The notes below the pieces were generated by a model. The model worked only from the letters and a program-made list of their open reading frames with translations. It had not been told where the DNA came from and ran no database searches. A stretch of 64,000 nt of DNA, from the NCBI RefSeq assembly GCF_900104725.1, contig NZ_LT629758.1, positions 4,912,501-4,976,500 of the forward strand, read 5' to 3'. Origin of the DNA: Actinoplanes derwentensis (GTDB lineage: Bacteria > Actinomycetota > Actinomycetes > Mycobacteriales > Micromonosporaceae). Shown one piece after another: positions 57,388 to 64,000 of the stretch; position 1 is the stretch's first letter, and the number at the start of each line of letters is the position of its first letter. The position numbers and the translations under genes were made by a program.

Positions 57388-57403
57388 CAAGGATTACCTG
57401 CAT
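57388..57403 (-). repeat. Right inverted repeat of the recombinase element
   Basis: CAAGGATTACCTGCAT, the exact reverse complement of the repeat at 54997-55012. Confidence 0.9.
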
Positions 57404-57454
57404 AATGCCGAGTTGAGTGCGTCGGTCCGGTGATCATTTTGTTAAGTTGCGGGC

Positions 57455-58288
57455 GTGACCCGATTGATGGAGATTGCGTTCTGTCTACCCGCCGCCTCCT
57501 CATCCCAACAATTCATTCGTGACCTGCGGCGACTTCTCGCTGACGTCGCCTACGCCTCGAACGGTCCCGCTGATAGCTTGATCTTGAAGCCGCCAGCGCC
57601 AGTCTCCGCATGTCCGGTAACTGTGGTCCGGTTGGCCGATGTGACAGCACCCGAGGTAGCCCTCGACATCGGCCGCACTATCGGGCTCGCCGGAAGCGGC
57701 CACACCCCCCATCGTGTCAACATAGAGCTGGCCGACCTCGCGGACTGTCTCGCCGGGAACGTCGGACGCATCGATCACGCAGGCGTCAATTTGCCTTCGC
57801 AGGCGGTCTCCGTGAAGGAGTGGGACAGCTTGGTGCAGGATATCGCCGCTTCCGCAGCGATGTACCGCTATCCAACCGGGGAGCAGTGGCCGTTCGTGCT
57901 TCCATCGACCGGCATGGAACTGAAAACTGACATTCGCGACTTCATCGTCGGCCGCGAACCCCGCTTCGAGCTCGTGTACGACCCCTGGTACCCGTACACA
58001 ACCTGGCAATTCGCGCTGTGGACAAAGCTGACCCGTACAGAATTGGAGCAGTTGTTCCCGGATCCCGTCGGGATCGCCATTCCCGGCCTTGAGGACATCT
58101 TCCGGACCGTATATGTACAGCACAGCTGGCCGGACCTGGAGATTCGTTTTGACCTATGCTTCCGTGTCGACGACAGTCCATCGGACTGGGAAACCGGTGA
58201 GTGGCTGGTCAAACAAGGTGGCCGGATCAGGTGCAGGGCTGTTGCGTTCTCGGTCCTTGACCCGCTGAACAGGGATTTCGTGGGGTGA
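57455..58288 (+). CDS. Unknown protein, stop codon displaced by ISAs1 insertion
   Basis: 277-residue cytosolic protein I cannot assign. Landmarks are RLMEIAFCLPAASSSQQFIR, ALDIGRTIGLAGSGH and FELVYDPWYPYTTWQFALWT. It is somewhat less GC-rich than its neighbours. Its native end is recoverable: codon 260 would be TGA, made of TG at 58232-58233 plus the A now at 59610, but the IS inserted exactly there. The present frame therefore reads 18 codons into the IS (from CRAVAFSVLDPLN) and stops at 58288. Native length was 259 residues, so the protein probably still works. GTG start at 57455. A hairpin at 59623-59662 was its original terminator. Confidence 0.75.
   Translation: MTRLMEIAFCLPAASSSQQFIRDLRRLLADVAYASNGPADSLILKPPAPVSACPVTVVRLADVTAPEVALDIGRTIGLAGSGHTPHRVNIELADLADCLAGNVGRIDHAGVNLPSQAVSVKEWDSLVQDIAASAAMYRYPTGEQWPFVLPSTGMELKTDIRDFIVGREPRFELVYDPWYPYTTWQFALWTKLTRTELEQLFPDPVGIAIPGLEDIFRTVYVQHSWPDLEIRFDLCFRVDDSPSDWETGEWLVKQGGRIRCRAVAFSVLDPLNRDFVG
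58224..58233. repeat. Left 10-bp target site duplication of the IS
   Basis: GGATCAGGTG directly before the IS left end; the same ten bases follow the right end at 59600-59609. Confidence 0.92.
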
Positions 58289-59599
58289 TCGGCCTCTGTG
58301 GAGGCAGTGGAAGCGGGTGAAGCCCTCAAGGTGATCATGGAGTTCTTCACGCTGCACGACCACCGAGGAACTCCACCCGCCGATGGCATCATCTCTGATT
58401 CGCGCACTGACCGTGACAACCCCCGGCTCCGACACTCCACCATCACCGGTCACCGATAGTGAACACACCGGGCTCGCCGAAGCCCTGGGCCGGATTCCGG
58501 ACCCGCGTAACCCGCACGGGACCCGGTATTCCCTGGTGGCGTTGCTGACAGTCGCGGTCTGCGCGGTCCTGGCCGGTGCCACCTCGTTCGCTGCGATCGC
58601 CGACTGGCTGTACGACCTCGACGAGCCCGACCAGGTCCGGCTCGGGTTCACCCGGGGCGTGCCGGCCGGCACGACGATGTGGCGGCTGCTGACCCGCCTC
58701 GACGCGAGTGTGGTCAGCACTGTTCTGGCCGGCTGGCTGCGGTCGCGGACACCGCCGGCACCCGCCCGGCCACGCCGCTATCGGACCGTGATAGCCGTCG
58801 ACGGCAAGACCTTGCGGGGCGCCCGCCTGCCCGAGGGCCGCCAGGTGCATCTGCTGTCCGCGCTGGACACCAGCACCGGCATCGTCCTGGCCCAGGTCAC
58901 CGTCGACACCAAAAGCAACGAAATCCCAGCCTTCACACCCCTGCTCACCGCCGTCGAAAACGTGCTGGGCAGCCTGACCGGGGTCCTGTTCGTCGCCGAC
59001 GCGATGCATACCCAGACCGATCACGCCGAGCAGATCACCCGCCGCGGAGCACACCTGTTGCTGCAGGCGAAGGGGAACCAGCCCACCCTTCACACCCAGC
59101 TCAAGACCCTGCCGTGGGCGCAGATCCCGGTCGGTGACCGCACCCGCGACCGCGGGCACGGCCGTAAGGAGACCCGCACGGTCAAGGCCGTCACCCTGCA
59201 CACCCCGGGCGGAATCGCCTTCCCGAAAGCCCAGCAGGCCGCCCGGATCACCCGGACCCGCACCATCGACGGCAAGACCAGCCGCGAGACCACCTACCTG
59301 ATCACCTCCCTGAGCGCCGCCAACGCCCAGCCCACTGACCTGCAAAAATGGGCCAGGGCAGAGTGGTTGATCGAGAACCAGGTCCACAACGTCAGAGACG
59401 TCACTTTCCGTGAGGATCTTCACCAAGCCCGGACCGGCACCGGACCCGCCGTCATGGCCACCCTGCGTAACACCGCGATCGGCTGGCACCGCATCAACGG
59501 CGCCACCAACATCGCCCGCGCCAACCGACGCGCCGACCGCCGATCACACGACCTCATCACCGCCGTGACCAGCAGTTACCCCAGAACGCAATGACCCTG
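58234..59599 (+). mobile_element. Intact ISAs1-family insertion sequence, 1366 bp
   Basis: Ends are 17-bp inverted repeats: CAGGGCTGTTGCGTTCT at 58234-58250 and AGAACGCAATGACCCTG at 59583-59599, matching at 14 of 17 positions. Both sides are flanked by the perfect 10-bp duplication GGATCAGGTG. One transposase gene fills the element. A 7-bp hairpin (GGAGTTC / GAACTCC, 58339-58374) precedes it and may damp read-in transcription. Intact ends, gene and duplication point to a recent insertion. Confidence 0.93.
58383..59594 (+). CDS. ISAs1-family transposase
   Basis: 403-residue DDE transposase. The N-terminal domain has RIPDPRNPHGTRYSLVALLT and AIADWLYDL. The catalytic core has the first Asp in AVDGKTLRGA, the second Asp in FVADAMHTQ, LLQAKGNQPTLH, and the Glu in EWLIENQVHNVRDVTFRED. 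TLRNTAIGWHRINGATNIA closes the domain. These are the standard ISAs1 landmarks and the gene looks intact. The stop lies inside the right inverted repeat. The exact start among early Met codons is uncertain. Confidence 0.95.
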   Translation: MASSLIRALTVTTPGSDTPPSPVTDSEHTGLAEALGRIPDPRNPHGTRYSLVALLTVAVCAVLAGATSFAAIADWLYDLDEPDQVRLGFTRGVPAGTTMWRLLTRLDASVVSTVLAGWLRSRTPPAPARPRRYRTVIAVDGKTLRGARLPEGRQVHLLSALDTSTGIVLAQVTVDTKSNEIPAFTPLLTAVENVLGSLTGVLFVADAMHTQTDHAEQITRRGAHLLLQAKGNQPTLHTQLKTLPWAQIPVGDRTRDRGHGRKETRTVKAVTLHTPGGIAFPKAQQAARITRTRTIDGKTSRETTYLITSLSAANAQPTDLQKWARAEWLIENQVHNVRDVTFREDLHQARTGTGPAVMATLRNTAIGWHRINGATNIARANRRADRRSHDLITAVTSSYPRTQ

Positions 59600-59609
59600 G
59601 GATCAGGTG
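59600..59609. repeat. Right 10-bp target site duplication of the IS
   Basis: GGATCAGGTG directly after the IS right end, identical to 58224-58233. The following A (59610) completes the original TGA stop of the interrupted gene. Confidence 0.92.
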
Positions 59610-59622
59610 ACATCCTCAACTG

Positions 59623-59662
59623 CCGCGATCAGCTAACAACAGGCAGTCACGGGAGTTGAGGA
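59623..59662. terminator. Inverted repeat, likely ancestral terminator between convergent genes
   Basis: TCCTCAACT and AGTTGAGGA are perfect 9-bp arms separated by 22 nt, 13 bp after the original stop of the gene interrupted by the IS and 54 bp before the end of the convergent gene at 59716. The loop is long, so terminator function is moderate in confidence. Confidence 0.5.
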
Positions 59663-59715
59663 CTGGCCGACACCTGCTCGTGCCGACGCCCGGGCACCCG
59701 ATCTTGGCTCGGCTC

Positions 59716-59976
59716 CTACTCGTAAACGAGCGCCGCTCGGAACACGGCGGCCACCGTCGACCAATCTGGGCTGTCGGGAACCGGCTCCTTCAGAACGTTT
59801 GAGAAGAAGACGTCCATGGACTTCGTCCAGCGGCCCGCGGCGTCGATGAAGGCGTCTGTGGATGGGTTCTCGGTCGGAAGATCGCCTTCGCGAAGCCGGG
59901 CTGCCAAGCTCACCAAGTAGCGAGCGAGATCCTCGCGACTCTCTACGGCGGCAATCTCAGGATCCTTCCAGTTCAC
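59716..59976 (-). CDS. Small acidic protein, immunity-like (DUF7660-like pattern)
   Basis: 86-residue soluble protein: VNWKDPEIAAVESREDLARY, then LREGDLPTENPSTDAFIDAA, WTKSMDVFFSNVL and WSTVAAVFRAALVYE. The closing pattern W..va.vf.aA..YE is typical of small actinomycete proteins grouped as DUF7660-like, which often sit near polymorphic toxins. The start is GTG 59976 with AAGGTG 6 nt upstream. It is last in a minus-strand group that includes the genes at 60059, 60761 and 61614. Function not established. Confidence 0.6.
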   Translation of the reverse strand: MNWKDPEIAAVESREDLARYLVSLAARLREGDLPTENPSTDAFIDAAGRWTKSMDVFFSNVLKEPVPDSPDWSTVAAVFRAALVYE

Positions 59977-60058
59977 GACGCGCACCTTACTCGAGTGCGT
60001 TCTGGCCAGCATCCGGATCTGCCGCGATCGGCTCCCGGAGGTGGACAGACCTGGTGGC

Positions 60059-60697
60059 CTACAGCGGTGGCAGGTGGTCACCGGGTTGCGGGCTTACACG
60101 GTTATCCAGGAAGTAGCAGTATGCCTGCAGGTGGTCCTTCAGGTTACCGTCGAGATAGGCGAGGTAGTCCAGGAGCCCGGTTGCGGCCTCGCGTTCGTCT
60201 TCTCGATCAGAATTGCGCCACCGGCGATGCTTCGTCGCGATCCACTCGCGTAGACGTTCACGTTCGTTCCACCATTCGCGAACCAGACTCGACGTCCAAC
60301 GCTTGTCGCCATCGCACGCCCAACCGGCCCACGGGTCCTCCTGCACAGCGACTACGACAGCCCGGAGTTCCTCGATACTGCGCGGCTGGCGGTAGAGGAA
60401 CTCCTGCTCGTAGTCGATATCGTCGCCGTAGAGGACATGTCGTGGCGCGTGCAGTCGTCCGACCCAGCAGTTGTCAGTCATGGCGCCGTAGAACGTGCCG
60501 GGCGCGTTGCGCCAGTTGCGCTCCTGCCACTTGCCCTGAAAGGTTGCTGCGCGGTCCTGCCAGAGTCCATCTTTCGGCTGAGACGCGAATATCTCCCCTA
60601 GATGCAGCATCGGATCCCAGTACAGCGGCTCGTTCACGAACGCATCGTAGAAGGTGCTCAGCCTGGCCCCGCATGACGCACAGTCAGACGACCTCAT
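60059..60697 (-). CDS. Unknown 212-residue protein
   Basis: Soluble protein without a recognised domain. It is rich in Trp and charged residues (SQPKDGLWQDRAATFQGKWQ, NAPGTFYGAMTDNCWVGRLH, WTSSLVREWWNERERLREWI, TGLLDYLAYLDGNLKDHLQA). The first residues hold CASC, a possible metal pair. ATG 60697 has GGAAAG 6 nt upstream. It lies 63 bp after the gene at 60761 on the same strand and is likely co-transcribed with it. It could be an accessory or defence protein; nothing in the sequence decides. Confidence 0.6.
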   Translation of the reverse strand: MRSSDCASCGARLSTFYDAFVNEPLYWDPMLHLGEIFASQPKDGLWQDRAATFQGKWQERNWRNAPGTFYGAMTDNCWVGRLHAPRHVLYGDDIDYEQEFLYRQPRSIEELRAVVVAVQEDPWAGWACDGDKRWTSSLVREWWNERERLREWIATKHRRWRNSDREDEREAATGLLDYLAYLDGNLKDHLQAYCYFLDNRVSPQPGDHLPPL

Positions 60698-60760
60698 TTG
60701 CCGCTTTCCACGTGTCGTTGGCGGACAGCGAACAGGTCTCGGGCCGCTTCTCTCCGATTA

Positions 60761-61609
60761 CTACGAGTCTGGGCGGAAACGAGTCTGCGGTGAGGCTGCA
60801 CGGAGTGCAGGCAGCTCGGCGACCTGCGCCGCCTCGGCAAGACCTGCGTCGACGGCCAGTAGGGAAAGCAGGCGCACCGGATGTCCGGTTTCTGCTGCGG
60901 CTTGCATCTTGTGGTGTCCGTCGAGCAGGAAATGAGTGAGCGCCCAGTGCGTGTAGCAGTCGGGTCCTTGTTCGTCGGCGGGTGCGCAGACGTCGAGGAT
61001 CGAGACCGCGACTGCCGTCGGCGTCGTTCCGCTGGCCAGTTCGGCGGCGTAGGCGATGACTCGGGGGCGTTCGTTCCACGACGGCGGAACCATGGGGACC
61101 ACGAACTCATACAGGTGCGCGTCGGCGTCGACTGCGGCCTCATAGGTGCGGTAGTACGAGGTACGCGGATAGACCGGCAGTCCCCAGAACGATTCGAGTC
61201 CCCACGTCGCGACCTGCTCCTCGGCGAAGTAGTCGCCGGCCTCGGCCGGGTTGATGAGGCGGGGCTCTACCTGAAGTAGTAGCGGCTGGTACCGGCCCTC
61301 CGGCAGCAGGCTCGCGAACTGGGCAATTGTGCCGTCGTCAAGGCCGTCCGTGCCGTCGTCAAGGCCGTCCGTGCCGGCGGGCGAGGCGTCCGTGCCGGCG
61401 GGCGAGAACGTCGTCGTCGCGCCTTGCAGACGCTCGAACAGGAACTGGCAGGTGCCACACCAAAAACTCAACTCGAATGCCGGCACGTCATCGACGGTCA
61501 ACAACCGCCGACCGGCCCAAGCGCCTTCGGGCTTCGTCTGCTCCACGAATCGCAGCCGCGGCTCAGTGGCGTTCCCTACGATCCGCGCTGCCCCCACAGC
61601 CAACAGCAT
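60761..61609 (-). CDS. Unknown protein with DGHHKMQ motif and 7-residue repeats
   Basis: 282-residue protein. The first part has CGTC (in FWCGTCQFLFERLQG), a possible zinc site. Next come 7-residue repeats (SPAGTDA, SPAGTDG, LDDGTDG, LDDGTIA) near residues 70-98. The last third holds HWALTHFLLDGHHKMQAAAE, which resembles the DGNHR/DGHHR box of ParB-like domains (compare SDGNHRIEAAKRL in the protein at 18184). A ParB-like nucleotide or nucleic-acid role is therefore possible but not shown. It begins 4 bp after the acetyltransferase stop. No strong ribosome site is seen, so translation may be coupled. Confidence 0.55.
   Translation of the reverse strand: MLLAVGAARIVGNATEPRLRFVEQTKPEGAWAGRRLLTVDDVPAFELSFWCGTCQFLFERLQGATTTFSPAGTDASPAGTDGLDDGTDGLDDGTIAQFASLLPEGRYQPLLLQVEPRLINPAEAGDYFAEEQVATWGLESFWGLPVYPRTSYYRTYEAAVDADAHLYEFVVPMVPPSWNERPRVIAYAAELASGTTPTAVAVSILDVCAPADEQGPDCYTHWALTHFLLDGHHKMQAAAETGHPVRLLSLLAVDAGLAEAAQVAELPALRAASPQTRFRPDS
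61329..61406 (-). repeat. 21-bp tandem repeat, 3.7 copies, within a gene
   Basis: The unit GTGCCGTCGTCAAGGCCGTCC stands at 61329-61349 and 61350-61370 without change. Diverged copies follow at 61371-61391 and 61392-61406 (partial). It encodes 7-residue repeats in frame in the gene at 60761, so copy-number change would alter only linker length. Confidence 0.88.
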
Positions 61610-61613
61610 GACG

Positions 61614-62135
61614 TCAGTTTCGCACCAGCTCGTGGGCGAGCAGGTGCATCAACAGGCCGTCGTGCCAGTCGCCGTCGGGCCCGCGCTCGTACCGTCGCAT
61701 CACTCCCACTCGCCGGAAGCCGACCGTCGCGTAGCAACGGATCGCAGCATCGTTGTCGGCGGCGGGATCGATCACCAGGCGATGGTGACCCCGGTCGTCG
61801 ATCAGATGCCAGGCGAGGGTACGAACGGCGTCGCTTCCCAGTCCGCGACGGTGAAACACCGGATCGAGGTAGATGTCGATACCGGCGTGCCGGTAGTCCG
61901 GGTCGTCCTCCTCGCTCCACTGAATCGCGCCGACGACCCGGTCCTCGAACAGGATCGCCAGCAGATGCATACCTTTATCGGCGAGATCCGCGGAGACGAC
62001 ACCGGCCAGATCATCGCCGCCGCCCCATCGCCGGTACACCTCGGGCGTCGACCGGATCCGCGTCAAACTCGGAACATCGTCCCGAACGGCTGTCCTGAGA
62101 CGCACCAGCGCGCCCGATAAGGTGACTGTTTCCAT
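61614..62135 (-). CDS. GNAT acetyltransferase, AAC(6')/RimJ-like
   Basis: 173-residue acetyltransferase. Motifs in order are VRLRTAVRDDVPSLTRIRST, LLAILFEDRVVGAIQWSEED, AGIDIYLDPVFHRRGLGSDA (acetyl-CoA loop HRRGLG) and HRLVIDPAADNDAAIRCYAT, then GFRRVGVMRRYERG. The DIYLDP and DP..DN.AAIRCY pattern matches the AAC(6')-Ib/streptothricin-type branch that modifies amino groups of small molecules, but many relatives are not resistance enzymes. ATG 62135. First gene of a four-gene minus-strand run. Confidence 0.82.
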   Translation of the reverse strand: METVTLSGALVRLRTAVRDDVPSLTRIRSTPEVYRRWGGGDDLAGVVSADLADKGMHLLAILFEDRVVGAIQWSEEDDPDYRHAGIDIYLDPVFHRRGLGSDAVRTLAWHLIDDRGHHRLVIDPAADNDAAIRCYATVGFRRVGVMRRYERGPDGDWHDGLLMHLLAHELVRN

Positions 62136-62229
62136 TCCAGGAAAATACCCGGCGCGATCCGATCGGTATCGGCACGTGAAAGATGCGGCACGGTCGTAGG
62201 CTGGGAATCCTGGAACCCAGGAGGCAGGC

Positions 62230-62433
62230 ATGGGATTGTCGGGCCGGCATTGTCCAGACTGCGGCCGCCACGTCCGCGAGCCGTTCGAGAAGACCGTCAC
62301 CGGACGAGAGGTTTGCCCGGACTGCGCAAACGCGCTGTTCATGGGCTCCGCCGCGGGTGCGGTCACCGGCGATGTGGGGTCTGGATTCGGAGTGTGGGCG
62401 ATGCTCATGCGCAAGATCCGGCGATCCGGCTGA
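62230..62433 (+). CDS. Small zinc-ribbon protein
   Basis: 67-residue protein. Two CxxC pairs (CPDCGRHV and CPDCANALF, residues 8-11 and 29-32) form a likely treble-clef or zinc-ribbon. A Gly/Ala-rich weakly hydrophobic segment follows (GSAAGAVTGDVGSGFGVWAM), then a basic end, LMRKIRRSG. AGGAGG stands 5 nt before ATG 62230, so it is well translated. The zinc-binding part could touch nucleic acid or a protein partner. The gene stands alone, divergent from the acetyltransferase. Confidence 0.7.
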   Translation: MGLSGRHCPDCGRHVREPFEKTVTGREVCPDCANALFMGSAAGAVTGDVGSGFGVWAMLMRKIRRSG

Positions 62434-62515
62434 GGACGCTGACCGGTTCCCCGGCCGCGCACCATGAACCGGTATCCGGCCGATGAGCGGATCTCGTGCA
62501 AGATTCGCCCAGCGG

Positions 62516-62968
62516 CTAATCGCTTGAAATACCCAAGACCTTCATGAGGTTCAGAAGCGTTTCTTCGACGAAGACGTTCTCGGCAGTGAGTGCCTGCGCA
62601 ACCACGGTCGCATCGACGACATGGCCGGCTTCACCGGCCCAATCCACAATCCGGGCGACAACCTCCTCCAGAGGCTGCTGAAGCGCTGGCGCACCCAATT
62701 CTTCCGCGGTCTGCGGGTGCAAGTAGGTATGCCAGGATCTGCCTCCAGGGCTACCGGCTTCCACATCCGCGAGGTCGCTGTCGAAGACATATGCGCATAG
62801 GGCCGGTGCGTGAGTAGCGGCAACCAGCTCCTGCGGCTTGGGTGGGGAGTCGCTGTCGAGCCAGAGGCAGCGCCAGCCGTTGTCGAAGACCTGTTCGTCC
62901 AAGATTTCGCTCAGGCCGGCCATCGGCTGTTCGAACCGCGCGACGACGATCGTTCCCGAAAATCCCAC
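62516..62968 (-). CDS. Unknown 150-residue actinomycete protein
   Basis: Soluble protein: MGFSGTIVVARFEQPMAGLS, then NGWRCLWLDSDSPPKPQELV, APALCAYVFDSDLADVEAG, then LNLMKVLGI at the end. The N-terminal MGFSGTxVVAR and the following layout are common to a group of actinomycete proteins without assigned role, sometimes found near toxin or phage genes. GTG 62968 has AGGAGG 5 nt upstream. It stands alone between the zinc-ribbon gene and the glycosyltransferase gene. Confidence 0.65.
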   Translation of the reverse strand: MGFSGTIVVARFEQPMAGLSEILDEQVFDNGWRCLWLDSDSPPKPQELVAATHAPALCAYVFDSDLADVEAGSPGGRSWHTYLHPQTAEELGAPALQQPLEEVVARIVDWAGEAGHVVDATVVAQALTAENVFVEETLLNLMKVLGISSD

Positions 62969-63036
62969 GCTGCCTCCTGTCGACCATGTGTAGTCGTAGA
63001 TCTTTCCACCAGCAAGACTTCACGAAGCCCCCGGCG

Positions 63037-64000
63037 TCAGGCCGGGCCGTAGACCTCGTCCTCGATCGTCTGCCGGGTCACCGCCTTCGCTGTCTCCCAA
63101 GGGGTCTGCCGGACGTTGGCGGCCACCTCGGCCGGGGCGGCGGCCCGCCCGGAGACGATGTCGCCGAGCGCTTCGGCGATCGAGGACCCGGTCGGAGTGA
63201 CCCAGCGGACGTACGGGTTGTCCATGCTCGCTTTGGCGTATTCGTTCTCCACCGCGACCGGGACCACCCCGCACGCCAGCATCTCGTCGGGCACCAGCGA
63301 CAGGTTGGTGAACGACATCGCGATCCCGGCCGCACACTCGTTGTAGAGCGCCGCCAGTGCCGCGGGCCGCAGCGTCCCGTGGTTGGTGTGCGGGAACGGC
63401 GGTTTGACGGTGGCGTCGCCGAACAGGTGGATCTCCTGGTCCGGGTGCATCCGGTGGAACTCGCGCAGCGCCAGGGCCCCGAGGATGAACCCGCGCCGGG
63501 CGTAGTCCCGTTTGGCGTAGAAGACGACGCCGCGCCGCCGTGAAGGACGTGTCAGGTGGTAGACCCCGGTGTCCACACCGAACTCGGCGACCGCCGCCTC
63601 CAGCCCGAACCGGTCCCGGAGCAGGTCGCGCAGCATCGGCCCGACCACGATCGGCCGGAACCCGAACCGGTAGGTGTCCTCGGACAGCACGTAATGCGAG
63701 CCGGCCGGATAGAACAGCGGCTCGAAGTCCTGGATGAAGTAGAGCCGCCGGGTCGTCAGGCCGGAGTGCGAGGCCAGCACGTGCGCGGTCTCCCAGCCGG
63801 ACGCCACGTAGGCGTCCAGTGGCCCGAGCCCGTCGGCCACCGACCGTACCTCGGCTTTCATGCCGGGCCAGTTGTCCCGGATGACCTTCTCGTGCCGGGC
63901 CAGCTCTCCCCCGTACACGTCATGGGTGTAAAGAACGCACCGGTGACCCGCGGCCTCCAGACCCTCGACCATCCGGAAGAGAGTGGTGTGACCGCCGGAG
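63037..64000 (-). CDS. Glycosyltransferase, WsaF/GT4-like rhamnosyltransferase (5' end outside window)
   Basis: At least 320 residues of a GT-B glycosyltransferase; the start lies beyond 64000. The visible part opens with SGGHTTLFRMVEGLEAAGH, the acceptor-side loop after the first strand, and continues with RLYFIQDFEPLFYPAGSHY, FGVDTGVYHLTRPSRRRGVV (start of the donor half) and VFYAKRDYARRGF. Near the end, SFTNLSLVPDEMLACGVVPV and ENEYAKASMDNPYVRWV match the donor-site E..ACG pattern. The YFIQDFEP segment is characteristic of WsaF-like rhamnosyltransferases of cell-surface glycans. It may serve the polysaccharide made by the cluster at 43-54 kb. Confidence 0.85.
   Translation of the reverse strand, partial: SGGHTTLFRMVEGLEAAGHRCVLYTHDVYGGELARHEKVIRDNWPGMKAEVRSVADGLGPLDAYVASGWETAHVLASHSGLTTRRLYFIQDFEPLFYPAGSHYVLSEDTYRFGFRPIVVGPMLRDLLRDRFGLEAAVAEFGVDTGVYHLTRPSRRRGVVFYAKRDYARRGFILGALALREFHRMHPDQEIHLFGDATVKPPFPHTNHGTLRPAALAALYNECAAGIAMSFTNLSLVPDEMLACGVVPVAVENEYAKASMDNPYVRWVTPTGSSIAEALGDIVSGRAAAPAEVAANVRQTPWETAKAVTRQTIEDEVYGPA

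Larger units (their letters stand above)
54997..57403 (+). mobile_element. Two-recombinase element with 16-bp inverted repeats (RIT-like)
   Basis: A 2407-bp unit bounded by perfect 16-bp inverted repeats and holding only two overlapping tyrosine recombinase genes. Recombinase-in-trio (RIT) elements have three such genes between inverted repeats; this one has two. No target duplication is visible at the flanks, in line with tyrosine recombinase chemistry. Mobility is inferred from structure. Confidence 0.75.

Noticed and set aside
58270..58274. A second CAGGG as the left end of the IS
   Set aside because: The CAGGG at 58234 extends to a 17-bp match with the right end and is flanked by the perfect 10-bp duplication; the one at 58270 has neither.

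Overview
This is a high-GC actinobacterial chromosome segment. It carries a SARP/AfsR regulator, an ECF sigma factor, a complete conservon (CvnA-D), a type VII secretion locus with an EccC/EssC-type ATPase, many GTG/TTG starts and many 4-bp start/stop overlaps. Together these fit Micromonosporaceae (Actinoplanes-like), but the genus is an inference. No rRNA, tRNA or CRISPR was recognised. One gene is cut by each window edge (1..308 and 63037..64000).

Layout. 1-12.3 kb holds regulators and exported or hydrolytic enzymes: a GbsR/MarR-type regulator divergent from a beta-lactamase-fold hydrolase, a secreted trypsin next to a STAND ATPase, a GT-B-like protein, an ECF sigma factor, an AfsR-type regulator, an alpha/beta hydrolase divergent from its likely TetR repressor, a lipoprotein and an aldehyde dehydrogenase remnant. 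12.5-21.4 kb is a reduced type VII secretion locus with WXG100-like proteins, an EssC-like ATPase, a large protein ending in a ParB-like domain and a membrane protein. 21.5-32.6 kb holds a DUF2975/XRE pair, then two convergent operons that share a PepSY plus beta-propeller module. The plus-strand operon adds a two-component system. The minus-strand operon adds a WD40 protein, an FGE-sulfatase-like protein, a flavin-reductase-like protein and a nitrilase. I consider this the best candidate for an undescribed system.

32.6-39.6 kb carries a DrrAB-like ABC exporter with a DUF4097 protein and an RHH regulator, a broken second ABC gene, a GNAT, a beta-helix lipoprotein and an M28 peptidase. 39.8-43.4 kb is the conservon. 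43.5-54.3 kb is a cell-surface polysaccharide cluster: a nine-gene plus-strand operon with WbpB/WbpE-like amino-sugar enzymes, opposite a divergent WbpD-like acetyltransferase. A rhamnosyltransferase-like gene at the right edge may belong to the same theme.

55-63 kb is an accessory stretch. It has an element of two overlapping tyrosine recombinase genes inside 16-bp inverted repeats, and an intact ISAs1-family insertion with 17-bp ends and a perfect 10-bp target duplication. That IS landed inside the stop codon of the preceding gene. A run of small poorly characterised genes follows. Most regulatory calls rest on exact inverted repeats read directly from the sequence; their functions are inferred.
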